The notes under the pieces are model-generated. The model was not told the DNA's origin, did not search any database, and saw nothing but the letters and a program-made list of their open reading frames with translations. Positions 24,988 through 33,883 of a DNA stretch of 64,000 nucleotides are shown one piece after another; positions within the stretch are counted from its first letter, which is position 1; each line of letters begins with the position of its first letter. The position numbers and the translations under genes were made by a program. This stretch comes from Caballeronia novacaledonica (GTDB taxonomy: Bacteria > Pseudomonadota > Gammaproteobacteria > Burkholderiales > Burkholderiaceae): contig NZ_OGTP01000007.1 of NCBI RefSeq assembly GCF_900258035.1, forward strand, positions 186,001-250,000, written 5' to 3'.

Positions 24988-25233
24988 CTAGAAGTCGAAG
25001 TATGCTGCGCGCCGCTCGACCGGTGCCGGGTCAAAGCCGAAGCGCTCGCGTAGCGTTTCAAGCGTCTCACCGGTCAAGTCCTCGTGCATCAGCACGCGCG
25101 CGGGATTGCCCCACAGGCGCGCGAGCGGGACCACAAGTGCCGATCGCCACTGTTTGCGGTCCTCTGCGCTACTCACTAGCGCAGATAACGCCTTTCTCCC
25201 GTCGTGATCCAGTCCGCGACCGATAATCCGCAC
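24988..25233 (-). CDS. hypothetical protein or gene fragment
   Basis: An 81-codon leftward frame from a GTG at 25233, with codon use like the GC-rich core: RIIGRGLDHDGRKALSALV, LARLWGNPARVLMHE and ending RRAAYFDF. The open frame continues upstream of the GTG (WPRRVFV precedes it), so it could be the 3' end of a truncated gene. No family is recognised. It stands alone inside the island. Confidence 0.35.
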   Translation of the reverse strand: MRIIGRGLDHDGRKALSALVSSAEDRKQWRSALVVPLARLWGNPARVLMHEDLTGETLETLRERFGFDPAPVERRAAYFDF

Positions 25234-25390
25234 AAAGACGCGGCGTGGCCATTGCGAAATGGTCCGAATACGAATCAGGTTTTCTCCGAAATTCGGAGAC
25301 TTTCCATTCCGCGCTAACTCACTTACTGAGGTTAGCGATTATCCGTAGTCAGCTCCAAAATAAGTCGCCTTGCGCCCACATTTTCGTCGC

Positions 25391-25654
25391 TCATTTCCCT
25401 TCACCCTTAAGTTTACGAATTTCCGCAACGAATGAGTCAAAAAAACATTTGTCTTTTTTCATAGTTCGATAACTTCTAGATTTGCATTTCCATTTTGACG
25501 CCGCCGCCCGCTGGCCGCAGAGCATGAGGGCGCAACAGTTGAGCGGGAGACAGCCGAGCACGCCAGCGAGCTTTTCGCGCGTGCGCTCCTGGAGCGTATG
25601 AATTCCTCGATTGGTCGTAATAAAACGGCAATCGCTCAGGTCAAATCCGTAGCT
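25391..25654 (-). CDS. small hypothetical protein at the right island border
   Basis: An 87-residue frame starting at 25654 behind GGAGACGCGTG (MSYGFDLSDCRFITTNRGIH at the N-terminus). It ends in a Lys-rich tail and contains five Cys. The start lies 15 bp inside the boundary repeat, so the repeat may supply its leader. There is no recognised family and codon use is mixed; it may be spurious. Confidence 0.3.
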   Translation of the reverse strand, partial: SYGFDLSDCRFITTNRGIHTLQERTREKLAGVLGCLPLNCCALMLCGQRAAASKWKCKSRSYRTMKKDKCFFDSFVAEIRKLKGEGK

Positions 25655-25668
25655 CATCACGCGTCTCC

Positions 25669-25720
25669 GCAGCAAAGAAAGTAACCCCCGCCCCGCACAG
25701 GGGCAACACCAATAAACCGA
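25669..25720 (-). repeat. island boundary repeat, right copy
   Basis: Inverted copy of the left boundary element, with GCAAAGAAAGT at 25672-25682 and the hairpin GCCCC-GCACA-GGGGC at 25690-25704. It lies about 60 bp before the MFS stop, where core-like GC content resumes. Confidence 0.7.
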
Positions 25721-25778
25721 CACGAATTCAGGCTTCCATAGAGCCCCAACAAAAGAGCCCAAACGCACCGCGCTGCAC

Positions 25779-27110
25779 TCACCTCCCAACCTGCTCCGCA
25801 AGCCTCAACTCCTCCCGCGCAGCGTCATCAGAAGCAGAAGCAGAAGCAGAACCGGAAGCATCATCCAGCGCGATATCCGGCCGCATGAAAAACGTCATCA
25901 CGATCCCGACCGCGAGCAACCCGAGCGACCCCGCGAACGGCAAGGTCCAGCTCCCGGTCCGATCCACGACAAACCCAAACACGATCGGCGAAAAAATCCC
26001 CGCAATGGCCGATCCAGCGTTGACGAGTCCGCTCGCAATTCCGACGTGCTTCGGCGTGATGTCCATCGGCACGGCCCAGATCGGCCCGATGGTCATCTCC
26101 AGGAAGAAGAACGACAGGCTCAACGACGCGGCCATCACCGGCAGCGACTTCACGACCATCACCGGCGCGAGAAACACGAGCGCACCGAGGAACGCGACGA
26201 TGATCATGTTGCGCCGCGCCGAAACCACGCTGCCCGTGCGCTTCAAGATACGATCCGAAATCACGCCGCCCGCCGTATTGCCGACAACGCCCGAAAGAAA
26301 CACGCCCGCCGAAAAGAGCGCCGAACTCTTCAGGTCGAGTCCGCGTCCGTGCATGAAAAAGGTCGGCAGCCACGTGAAAAAGAGCCAGCCGGTCCAGCCA
26401 TAGCAGAAGTAGACCATCATCGTCGGCGAGATGCGCTTGAGCAGGCGCCCCCAGGGCGTCGGCTCGCGCGTCTTGTCGACGGCGACCTTGTTTTCAGGCG
26501 GCAACTCCGCTTCTTCCTCGGCCGTCATGTGCCGATGCTTGCGCGGGTTATCCGCGAAATACCACGCATACACGACGACCCAGACGGCCGTCAGCGCACC
26601 GACGAGCACGAACGAAGCGCGCCACGAAGCGAACGCGACCAGCAACGCGATCAAAGGCGGCGTGAGCGCGTTGCCGAGGCGCGAGAACGAATGCGTGAGA
26701 CCCTGCACGAAGCCGCGCTTGCCCGCCGGATACCAGTTGACGAGCGCGCGCGCCTGCGCGGGCAGCGCCGCACCTTCGCCGACGCCGAGCAACATGCGCG
26801 CGCAGAACAGCGACACGACACCGCCCGCGAATCCCGTCGCGATCGTCGCGACGATCCAGATCGATGCGCACAGCACGAGTGTCGTCTTGGCGCCGAAGCG
26901 GTCGCTGAACCATCCGCCGATAACCTGGCAGATCGCATACGTGTAGGCAAACGCGCCGAACACGAGGCCGACGTCGGTATTGGTGAGATGAAGATCGTCG
27001 CGTATCAAACCCGCCGCTGCGGACAGATTCACGCGATCGAGATACATGATGAACGACATCGCGCACATCAGCGCGAGCACGGAACGGGTGACTCTGGGGC
27101 GATGCAGCAT
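25779..27110 (-). CDS. MFS transporter, ACS family
   Basis: A 443-residue twelve-helix permease with FIMYLDRVNLSAAAGLIRDD in helix 1 and WFSDRFGAKTT in the first loop, typical of the anion:cation symporters for organic acids. A Ser-Ala repeat (SGSASASAS) near the C-terminus comes from a GCA-GAA type microsatellite. GGAGACATAAGAA precedes ATG 27110. No enzymes adjoin it, so the substrate is unknown. It is the first core gene right of the island and its 3' end nearly touches the boundary repeat. Confidence 0.82.
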   Translation of the reverse strand: MLHRPRVTRSVLALMCAMSFIMYLDRVNLSAAAGLIRDDLHLTNTDVGLVFGAFAYTYAICQVIGGWFSDRFGAKTTLVLCASIWIVATIATGFAGGVVSLFCARMLLGVGEGAALPAQARALVNWYPAGKRGFVQGLTHSFSRLGNALTPPLIALLVAFASWRASFVLVGALTAVWVVVYAWYFADNPRKHRHMTAEEEAELPPENKVAVDKTREPTPWGRLLKRISPTMMVYFCYGWTGWLFFTWLPTFFMHGRGLDLKSSALFSAGVFLSGVVGNTAGGVISDRILKRTGSVVSARRNMIIVAFLGALVFLAPVMVVKSLPVMAASLSLSFFFLEMTIGPIWAVPMDITPKHVGIASGLVNAGSAIAGIFSPIVFGFVVDRTGSWTLPFAGSLGLLAVGIVMTFFMRPDIALDDASGSASASASDDAAREELRLAEQVGR

Positions 27111-27285
27111 TTCTTATGTCTCCTCCGAGGCTTGTTGCGCGCGGTTTCAGCCGTTGCGCGCGCTCTTGTCGAGGACGGACCGCAGGTCGATCCGACGCTC
27201 GCAGTCTCGCGAAAACAGCGATAGCCGTCTATTGAATTCGCCTCATGAGGTGATTACCGGCGGTTATGGCTCGCGCAAAAGCAAG

Positions 27286-27314
27286 CGGCTCGCGTCCCGA
27301 AGGATCGCGAGCCG
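27286..27314 (-). terminator. terminator of the chemoreceptor gene
   Basis: CGGCTCGCG and CGCGAGCCG form a 9-bp stem 23 bp beyond the chemoreceptor stop; leftward it is followed by CTTGCTTTTGC. Confidence 0.5.
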
Positions 27315-27336
27315 CGCATCGTCGAACGAAACGGCT

Positions 27337-28893
27337 TCAGGCCGTCGCGCGCATGCCTTCGTCGTGAAGACGGAACGTCTCGACCGCCGTGCGCAACGCG
27401 CCAGCCTGATCTTCCAGGGATTGCGCCGCCGCCGCCGCTTCTTCCACGAGCGCCGCATTCTGTTGCGTCACTTCGTCCATCTGCGTGACCGCGCGCGCCA
27501 CTTGCTCGATGCCGCTGCTCTGCTCTTCCGACGCCGCCGCGATCTCGCCCATGATGTCCGTCACACGCTGCACCGCCGTGCTGATTTCGGTCATCGTGCG
27601 GCCCGCTTCGTCGACGAGCGCGGTGCCCGATTGCACGCGTTCGACCGAGTTGTCGATCAGTTCCTTGATCTCCTTCGCCGCCGCCGACGAACGCTGTGCG
27701 AGCGAGCGCACTTCGCCTGCGACGACCGCGAAGCCGCGTCCTTCCTCGCCGGCACGCGCCGCTTCGACGGCGGCGTTCAACGCAAGAATGTTGGTCTGGA
27801 ACGCAATGCCTTCGATGATCGTGATGATGTCCGCGATCTTCGACGAGCTCTGGTTGATCTCGCCCATCGTCGTCACGACTTGCGACACGACATGGCTGCC
27901 CTTGCCCGCGATTTCCGAGGCGTTCGCCGCAAGCACGCTCGCCTGACGCGCGTTATCGGCGTTCTGTTTGACCGTGCCCGTCAGTTCATCCATGCTCGAC
28001 GCGGTTTCCTGCAGCGCCGACGCCTGCTGTTCCGTGCGCGAGGAAAGATCCACGTTGCCCGCCGCGATCTGTTTAGTTGCGGATGCAATCGATTCGCTGC
28101 CGCCGCGTACCGTGCGCACCGTATCGATGAGGCTCGATTGCATCGTCGCGAGTCCGCGCAGCAACTGACCCATTTCATCGTTCGACGTGACCGTCACGTT
28201 GCGGCGCAGGTCGCCGGTCGCGATCGCATCGAATTGCGCGAGTGCGGCGTCGAGCGGACGCGAGATACGGCGGCGCAGCGACATCCACGTATAAGACGCC
28301 GCGGCCACGCCAAGCAGAATCGCCGCGAAGCAGCCGATGCGGAACGTGCCGAACGTTTGCTCGCCTGCGTCGTACGAAGCCTTCGCCTGTTCGAATTGCA
28401 GCTTGCGCAGCGCGACGCCCGTTTTCGCGAACTCGTTGAACGTGGCTTGCATCGCGCTTGCGTCGGCGACGATCTTCGCCTGATCGCTCGCGCGGACATC
28501 GGCGTAGCCCTGGTCGATGAGCTTTTGCAGCGTGAGACGCTGTTCGTTGAACTTGTCGGCGAGCGTCTTTTCTTCGGGGCCTTGCGGCAGGGCGGAATAG
28601 GTCGTCCAGGCGTCGTCGGACGTTTTGCGCATCAACGCGCCGCGTCCGATCGCATCTTCGGCGGCGGGCGTGCCGACATTCAGCGCCGCGCGATCGAAGG
28701 AAAGGCGCTCGCGCGCCATGAACATTTCCGCATTGCCGACCGACACCGCGCTCGGCATTTCATTCGTGAAGAGGTCATACGTCACCGCGTTGGACCGGCT
28801 CATGCCGATCACGCCGACCATGCCGATCGCGATCAGAAGCGCGCTCAGCAGCGTCATGGCCAAGGCCAGTCGGCCTTTGATTGTCGAAAACAT
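27337..28893 (-). CDS. methyl-accepting chemotaxis protein
   Basis: A 518-residue chemoreceptor starting at 28893 (GAGAGAGCT upstream). It has a first membrane helix (residues ~7-29), a periplasmic four-helix-type sensor domain, a second helix (~190-210, CFAAILLGVAAASYTW), a HAMP linker, and the cytoplasmic signalling tip containing GIAFQTNILALNAAVEAARA and GRGFAVVAGEVRSLAQRS. The C-terminus has no NWETF-type methyltransferase tether. The ligand is unknown; no chemotaxis genes are nearby. Confidence 0.9.
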   Translation of the reverse strand: MFSTIKGRLALAMTLLSALLIAIGMVGVIGMSRSNAVTYDLFTNEMPSAVSVGNAEMFMARERLSFDRAALNVGTPAAEDAIGRGALMRKTSDDAWTTYSALPQGPEEKTLADKFNEQRLTLQKLIDQGYADVRASDQAKIVADASAMQATFNEFAKTGVALRKLQFEQAKASYDAGEQTFGTFRIGCFAAILLGVAAASYTWMSLRRRISRPLDAALAQFDAIATGDLRRNVTVTSNDEMGQLLRGLATMQSSLIDTVRTVRGGSESIASATKQIAAGNVDLSSRTEQQASALQETASSMDELTGTVKQNADNARQASVLAANASEIAGKGSHVVSQVVTTMGEINQSSSKIADIITIIEGIAFQTNILALNAAVEAARAGEEGRGFAVVAGEVRSLAQRSSAAAKEIKELIDNSVERVQSGTALVDEAGRTMTEISTAVQRVTDIMGEIAAASEEQSSGIEQVARAVTQMDEVTQQNAALVEEAAAAAQSLEDQAGALRTAVETFRLHDEGMRATA

Positions 28894-29209
28894 AGCTCTC
28901 TCAAGGTGGCTGCATCGCGAAGGCGCGAGCGCTCGGGCGGCGATGCTGCGCCTGCTGCGCGGCCGAAGAAACCCATCGGCTGGCCTGTATAACGACAGCA
29001 GACCCATGTCCTTTAGTGAGCGATTAAAACGTTTTCAGAACGCTTACGTGAAAAAGGTCTTGTTTACAGGGGTTTTCCGCCGATGCGGGCGAATATCGTC
29101 AGCCAATCGGCGCGTGATTGCTTACAGACTGCTTCGTGCGCGCGTGGCATCCGTGCCGCGAAAACCGTTCTAAACTTCATGCGGATTCACGAGAGAGGCA
29201 CGCCCGCGC
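28894..29209. other. divergent intergenic region between chemoreceptor and FUSC genes
   Basis: 316 bp separating two divergent genes, so it must hold both promoters. A good sigma-28 match for the chemoreceptor was looked for and not found. Nothing else is seen. Confidence 0.4.
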
Positions 29210-30208
29210 ATGTCCGCCGACGCACCGCATCTTCGTCTCACCGATGAAATCAAGATCTGGCCGCTGTTGCGCGCGACGATTGCGCTGGTGCCGTTCGTCG
29301 TGCTCGCGCTCGCGAGCGGCAATGATCTGTGGATGAAGGCTTCGCTGCTCGCGATCAGCACCGTGATCGCGGAGGACTCGCTCGCGTTGAGGCCGCCGGG
29401 CGTCGCCGCGCACGGACTCGCGATCATCGCCGGGACTTATCTTTTGTTGCTTGCCGAACGGGTTCCGACGTTGTTCGTCGTCGTATGCATGATGCTCGCG
29501 GCGGGCGTGATCCTGCTCGCGTCGCGCGGCAAGACGTTACGTGCGCTCGGCAACTGGACGTTTCTTCCCGTGCTCATTCTCGCGAACGAACTGCAAGGCG
29601 GACGCACCATCGATGCGTTGTTGCGCGAAGTGCCCGCCTCGTTGCCTTATTTGCTCGCCGCGCTGGTTCCCGCGCTCGTGTCGGCGCATGTTCGCTCGCG
29701 TGGCAAGCCCGCCGCGCGCTGGTCGAACCTCGATGATTTCGGCGTGCGCGCGCCCTTCGGCGAAGATCTCGCGGCGATGCTCGCGAGCGTCGGCATGGCG
29801 GCGGCGATGGTGGTGCTCGCGCACATGGACCACGCGCAATGGGTGATCTGGGGCGCGGCGAGCATCGTGACGGGTTCGGTCGATACGGCGCGCACGAAGC
29901 TGAAGAACCGCGCGTTCGGCGTGATCGTCGGCGTGCCGGTCGGCATCGTGCTCGGGAAGTTCGTCGTGCCGCATTCGGAGATGGCCGTCACGCTCGCGAC
30001 GCTTGCAGTGTTCCTCACGCTTGTCGCGTTTCAACGTTATGTCGTCGCATATTTTCTTCGTTGCGTGTTCGTCGCGCTCGCGATCATGCTGGCGAATCAG
30101 TCCGCCGCCGATGCGTTCGAGCGGCTCACGCATGTGCTTGCGGGCGGCGTGATCGGCATCGTTTGCGTGTTCGTCGCGCATGCCGTGGCGGGGCGTTTGT
30201 CGCGGTGA
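29210..30208 (+). CDS. FUSC-family inner-membrane protein (half-size, fusaric-acid-resistance-like)
   Basis: A 332-residue integral membrane protein with two clusters of about five hydrophobic helices separated by a soluble loop near residues 165-190 (RGKPAARWSNLDDFGVRAPF). The second cluster contains WVIWGAASIVTGSVDTARTK and RAFGVIVGVPVGIVLGKFVV, the usual FUSC/aromatic-acid exporter pattern. The family takes part in efflux of aromatic compounds, normally with a membrane fusion protein, which is absent here. It converges with the DUF2182 gene, 3 bp apart. Confidence 0.7.
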   Translation: MSADAPHLRLTDEIKIWPLLRATIALVPFVVLALASGNDLWMKASLLAISTVIAEDSLALRPPGVAAHGLAIIAGTYLLLLAERVPTLFVVVCMMLAAGVILLASRGKTLRALGNWTFLPVLILANELQGGRTIDALLREVPASLPYLLAALVPALVSAHVRSRGKPAARWSNLDDFGVRAPFGEDLAAMLASVGMAAAMVVLAHMDHAQWVIWGAASIVTGSVDTARTKLKNRAFGVIVGVPVGIVLGKFVVPHSEMAVTLATLAVFLTLVAFQRYVVAYFLRCVFVALAIMLANQSAADAFERLTHVLAGGVIGIVCVFVAHAVAGRLSR

Positions 30209-30211
30209 TGA

Positions 30212-30979
30212 TTATCGAACCATGATGATGAAGCCGAGCAGCAGCAAACCGATGCCGATAACCTGCGGCACGCGCCTGAACGATGGCAGCAGACGCTCCG
30301 CGGTGATCGCGAGAGTCATCAACGACATTGCACGCATATCCATGACACCGAAGACGAAAAGCGTAGCGGTCAGGCCCGCACAGCACGCTACGCAATGAAG
30401 TCCGTGCCGCATGCCGTCGAGCCACGCGACGCGCATGTCGCTGCAATGCGAAACATGGCGGCAACGCGCCAGCAGCCTCGCGTGCCACTTCGAGCATTGC
30501 AGCACGCCAGCCAGCAACACGACGACGCCACTCGCGAACGGCACACAACGCGCAAGGGCGGGCAAGCGCATCGCGGCTTCGGTGAAGATCGCGCCGAGCA
30601 CGAAAGCGGCGATGCCGCTCATCGTCCATACGAAGGCATAGCCCGCTGTCAAGCTCGACAAGAGCCTGACATCCACGCGATCCATCGTCACGCGATAACC
30701 CCACAAAACCGCCGCGAACGAAGGCAGCATCATCGCGGTCATCATCGCGATCCACATGCCGATGAAGCCCGCCGCCGCGCGCAGCCATGTGCGCCCGCAC
30801 ATCGGCGTGAAGGTGGACGAGAGCATCCAGCCGCCGGGCATCGGCAGCTCGCTCATCGATGACATCGACGCGTGCATCGCCCAGGTCGCCATCACGCTCG
30901 CCAAAAAAACAAGCGCAGTCACGGCGACGAAGCGGCCATGCGAAGCGTGCGCGTTATTTCCTTCGATGATCGCGTTCAT
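30212..30979 (-). CDS. DUF2182 family membrane protein
   Basis: A 255-residue protein with about six membrane helices. It carries the family marks IAMMTAMMLPSFAAVLWGY, LQCSKWHARLLARCRH and GMRHGLHCVACCAG followed by FVFGVMDMRAM. The Met, His and Cys in and around the helices suggest metal handling, which is an inference from family features. The usual DUF1326 partner gene is not next to it. It is divergent from the TPR-HTH regulator, 86 bp away. Confidence 0.75.
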   Translation of the reverse strand: MNAIIEGNNAHASHGRFVAVTALVFLASVMATWAMHASMSSMSELPMPGGWMLSSTFTPMCGRTWLRAAAGFIGMWIAMMTAMMLPSFAAVLWGYRVTMDRVDVRLLSSLTAGYAFVWTMSGIAAFVLGAIFTEAAMRLPALARCVPFASGVVVLLAGVLQCSKWHARLLARCRHVSHCSDMRVAWLDGMRHGLHCVACCAGLTATLFVFGVMDMRAMSLMTLAITAERLLPSFRRVPQVIGIGLLLLGFIIMVR

Positions 30980-31065
30980 GATGTCCGTCCAGTGCGCGTC
31001 CAGTACGGTGTTAGATTAGTCGCGGGCATGCACGGAAAAGGAGTGACAAGTGTGTCGGGATTCGC

Positions 31066-32286
31066 ATGGATTCGCTGATCACGGCGGCGGCGCGCGCGCT
31101 CGCGGCGGGTGATCCGCTCGGCGCGCTGAATCGCATCGCGCTGCGCGAGGACGCGAGTGCGCTCGCGTTGCGCGGCATCGCGATGGCGCAACTCGGCGAC
31201 TTCGTGCGCGCGCGCGCGCTCGTAAAAAGCGCTGCGCGCGCGTTCGGTGCAAAAGAGGCGATGGCGCGTTCGCGCTGCATCGTCGCGGAAGCGGAGATCG
31301 CGTTGGCATCGCGCGATCTCACGTGGCCCGCGAAGTCGCTCGATCACGCCCGCGCGATTCTCGAAGCGCACGGCGATCACGTGAACGCCGCGCACGCGCG
31401 CTATCTGGAAGTGCGGCGCGCGCTGCTCATCGGACGGACCGACGACGCCGAGCGCATGCTCGTCGAACTGAATCCCGCAGCGCTTCCGGCTGCGTCGCGG
31501 GCCGCGCACGAGCTCATCGCGGCCGGCATCGCGATGCGGCGTCTGCACACGCAGGCGGCGCGCGCCGCGCTCGAACGCGCGATGCAAGCCGCGCGGCAGG
31601 CGGGCATTCCGGCGCTCGCCGCCGAAGTCGAGAGCGCGTGGCGCATCCTGAGCGCGCCCGCCGCGCGGCTTATCGCAGATGGGGAAGAGCGCTTGCTACG
31701 GCTCGACGAAGTCGAGGCGTTGTTGGCGTCGAATGCGTTCGTCGTCGATGCATGCCGTCTGTGCGTGCGCGAGAACGGCACGTCGATGTCGCTCGCAACG
31801 CGCCCCGTGCTCTTCACGCTCGCGCGCATGCTCGCGCAGGCATGGCCGCACGACGTGCCGCGCGATGCGCTGATCCTGCGCGCGTTTCGCATCCGGGAAG
31901 TGGACGAGACGCATCGTGCGCGGTTGCGCGTCGAGATGGGCAGGCTGCGCACGATGCTGCGTGCGCGTGCGAACATCGACGCAACGCCGCGCGGTTTCGT
32001 GTTGAAGCCGCGACACGCGCGCGACGTGGCCGTGCTCGCGCTGCCGGTCGAAGACGCGTACGCGCCGCTGCTCGCGTTTCTCGCCGATGGCGAATCGTGG
32101 TCGAGTTCGGCGCTCGCGATCGCGCTCGGCGCGAGCCAGCGCACGGTGCAGCGCTCGCTCGACGCGCTCGCCGCGAGCGGCAAGGTGCAATCGTTCGGAC
32201 GCGGCCGCGCGCGCCGCTGGACCACGCCGCCGATGCCCGGATTCACGACGACCTTGTTACTCCCCGTCGGGCTCGCGAACGATTAG
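31066..32286 (+). CDS. TPR-like and helix-turn-helix regulator
   Basis: A 406-residue protein with an all-alpha, Ala/Arg-rich N-terminal half made of TPR-like repeats (ALRGIAMAQLGDFVRARALV, AKSLDHARAILEAHGDH). A middle winged-helix-like part follows (LRVEMGRLRTMLRARANIDA, then TPRGFVLKP), and a C-terminal helix-turn-helix at about 345-385 (SSSALAIALGASQRTVQRSL, then DALAASGKVQSFGRGRARRW). It probably controls the divergent DUF2182 gene or the following beta-propeller gene. The start shown is the first ATG. Confidence 0.65.
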   Translation: MDSLITAAARALAAGDPLGALNRIALREDASALALRGIAMAQLGDFVRARALVKSAARAFGAKEAMARSRCIVAEAEIALASRDLTWPAKSLDHARAILEAHGDHVNAAHARYLEVRRALLIGRTDDAERMLVELNPAALPAASRAAHELIAAGIAMRRLHTQAARAALERAMQAARQAGIPALAAEVESAWRILSAPAARLIADGEERLLRLDEVEALLASNAFVVDACRLCVRENGTSMSLATRPVLFTLARMLAQAWPHDVPRDALILRAFRIREVDETHRARLRVEMGRLRTMLRARANIDATPRGFVLKPRHARDVAVLALPVEDAYAPLLAFLADGESWSSSALAIALGASQRTVQRSLDALAASGKVQSFGRGRARRWTTPPMPGFTTTLLLPVGLAND

Positions 32287-32321
32287 CATAAAGGCACGAA
32301 CAATCATCAGGAGGACGCGAC

Positions 32322-32960
32322 ATGAAACGCGCGAAGGCTGAAATCATCCGCGAATACGGGCCTTTTCCGGATATCGACGGCGTGCATGGCGTCACCTGGG
32401 ACGGCGAGCGCGTGTGGTTCGCAGCGGGCGACACGCTCAACGCGTTCGATCCGGACAGCGGCGCGACGGAGCGCTCGCTGAACGTCGCCGCACATGCGGG
32501 CACGGCCTTCGACGGCGAGCATCTGTTTCAGATCGCCGAGGATCGCATCCAGAAGATCGATCCGAAGACAGGCCGCGTGCTGTCGACGATTCCCGCGCCG
32601 GGCGGCGGCGCGGACTCCGGCCTCGCGTGGGCCGAGGGCACGCTCTGGGTCGGGCAATACAACGAGCGCAAGATTCATCAGGTCGATCCGGACAATGGCG
32701 CGATCCTGCGCACCATCGAGTCGAATCGCTTCGTCACGGGCGTGACGTGGATCGACGGCGAACTCTGGCATGCGACGTGGGAACGCGACGAAAGCGAGTT
32801 GCGGCACATCGACCCGCAATCGGGCGAGGTCATCGAGCGGCTGGAGATGCCCGAAGGCATGGGCGTGTCTGGGCTCGAATCGGACGGACACGAACGCTTT
32901 TTCTGCGGCGGCGGGCGCACGGGCAAGGTGCGCTCCGTGCGCAAACCGAAGCGCGGCTGA
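32322..32960 (+). CDS. beta-propeller protein, glutamine-cyclotransferase/streptogramin-lyase-like
   Basis: A 212-residue protein built from repeated four-strand blades: GVTWDGERVWFAAGDTLNAF, AFDGEHLFQIAEDRIQKIDP, GLAWAEGTLWVGQYNERKIH, GVTWIDGELWHATW. There is no signal peptide, so it is cytosolic, unlike classical glutaminyl cyclases. AGGAGG precedes ATG 32322, which lies 35 bp after the regulator gene, so the two are likely one operon. The catalytic role is unknown. Confidence 0.65.
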   Translation: MKRAKAEIIREYGPFPDIDGVHGVTWDGERVWFAAGDTLNAFDPDSGATERSLNVAAHAGTAFDGEHLFQIAEDRIQKIDPKTGRVLSTIPAPGGGADSGLAWAEGTLWVGQYNERKIHQVDPDNGAILRTIESNRFVTGVTWIDGELWHATWERDESELRHIDPQSGEVIERLEMPEGMGVSGLESDGHERFFCGGGRTGKVRSVRKPKRG

Positions 32961-33071
32961 AGCCTGCGATTCTTCTTGTGCGCGTCATTGCTGAATCGTT
33001 GACGGCGACGGTTTCAGTGGCCGTCGCTTCACGGGCTTCTGGCGCCTTGAGTATGTAGAGCCGTCTGCGGC

Positions 33072-33776
33072 TCAACCCGTGAACATTTTCTTGACCTCGT
33101 ACTCTTCAGGTACGGCAAGCACAAATTGATGTGCGTCCGAAAAAGCCCGAGCGAATGCCGGGCGTGCGGCAAGTCTGGTCACGTATTCGGAAAACACCGG
33201 ATCCGCGCATAAATGATAAGCCTGAGCCCACATCACACAATGACCGATTACGCAGTCCACAGCGGAAAATTCATTGCCGCATATGAACGGCGTCTTGGCC
33301 AGGCGTCGCTCCAATTGAGGCTCGACTTCACGAGTGAATTTGTCTCGATACCGTTGTATCGTTCGGTCGTCTTTCTCGGATGCCGGAAGGATATGCTCGT
33401 GAATACGAATCTGCCATAACATCATGTCGATCGACGACGTGCCGAATTGCAGCATCTGCAAATAATCGGAGCGCTCGGGCGAGAACGCGTGCGCCGAAGG
33501 GGCGAGGTTCTTATCCGGATACAGATCGGCGAGAAACGTCACGATCGCACCGCTCTCGATCATACGCATCCGCTTGCCGGTGTCTGTATGAATTTCGAGT
33601 ACAGGCACGGCGTGGTTGGGGTTGATATTCAGATACTCATCGCGATACTGAGTCGCGTCATAGAGCGATATGACTTCCACGTCAAAGTCGTCTTCGAGAA
33701 GTTCATGCAATAACCATTTGACGCGCGCACTGCGTACGACCGGACAATGATAAAGCTTCAATCGCTTGATCTGCAT
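33072..33776 (-). CDS. glutathione S-transferase family protein
   Basis: A 234-residue GST starting at 33776 (GAGG upstream). The thioredoxin-like N-terminal domain has LKLYHCPVVRSARVKWLLHE, the cis-Pro segment NHAVPVLEIH and the glutathione-site MIESGAIVTFLADLYP. The all-helical C-terminal domain has ICGNEFSAVDCVIGHC. It lies 107 bp downstream of the flavin monooxygenase gene, so it may act on that enzyme's product. Base composition is a little lower in GC than its neighbours. Confidence 0.82.
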   Translation of the reverse strand: MQIKRLKLYHCPVVRSARVKWLLHELLEDDFDVEVISLYDATQYRDEYLNINPNHAVPVLEIHTDTGKRMRMIESGAIVTFLADLYPDKNLAPSAHAFSPERSDYLQMLQFGTSSIDMMLWQIRIHEHILPASEKDDRTIQRYRDKFTREVEPQLERRLAKTPFICGNEFSAVDCVIGHCVMWAQAYHLCADPVFSEYVTRLAARPAFARAFSDAHQFVLAVPEEYEVKKMFTG

Positions 33777-33883
33777 TTTTGCCTCGGGATTTCCACGTCG
33801 GCCTGCGGCGATTCGTGATCTTTCGAGAGATATCGCCGAAGCCGTCAAAAATTGAACTACCGGATTTAAACGCCCAGGGCGCC

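Noticed and set aside
25801-25860. Short GCA/GAA-type repeat near the MFS 3' end
   Set aside because: Encodes a Ser-Ala run in the permease tail; a simple microsatellite, not a CRISPR or regulatory array.
28894-29060. Possible sigma-28 promoter for the chemoreceptor
   Set aside because: GCCGAT and TAAA elements exist but their spacing is far from the consensus.
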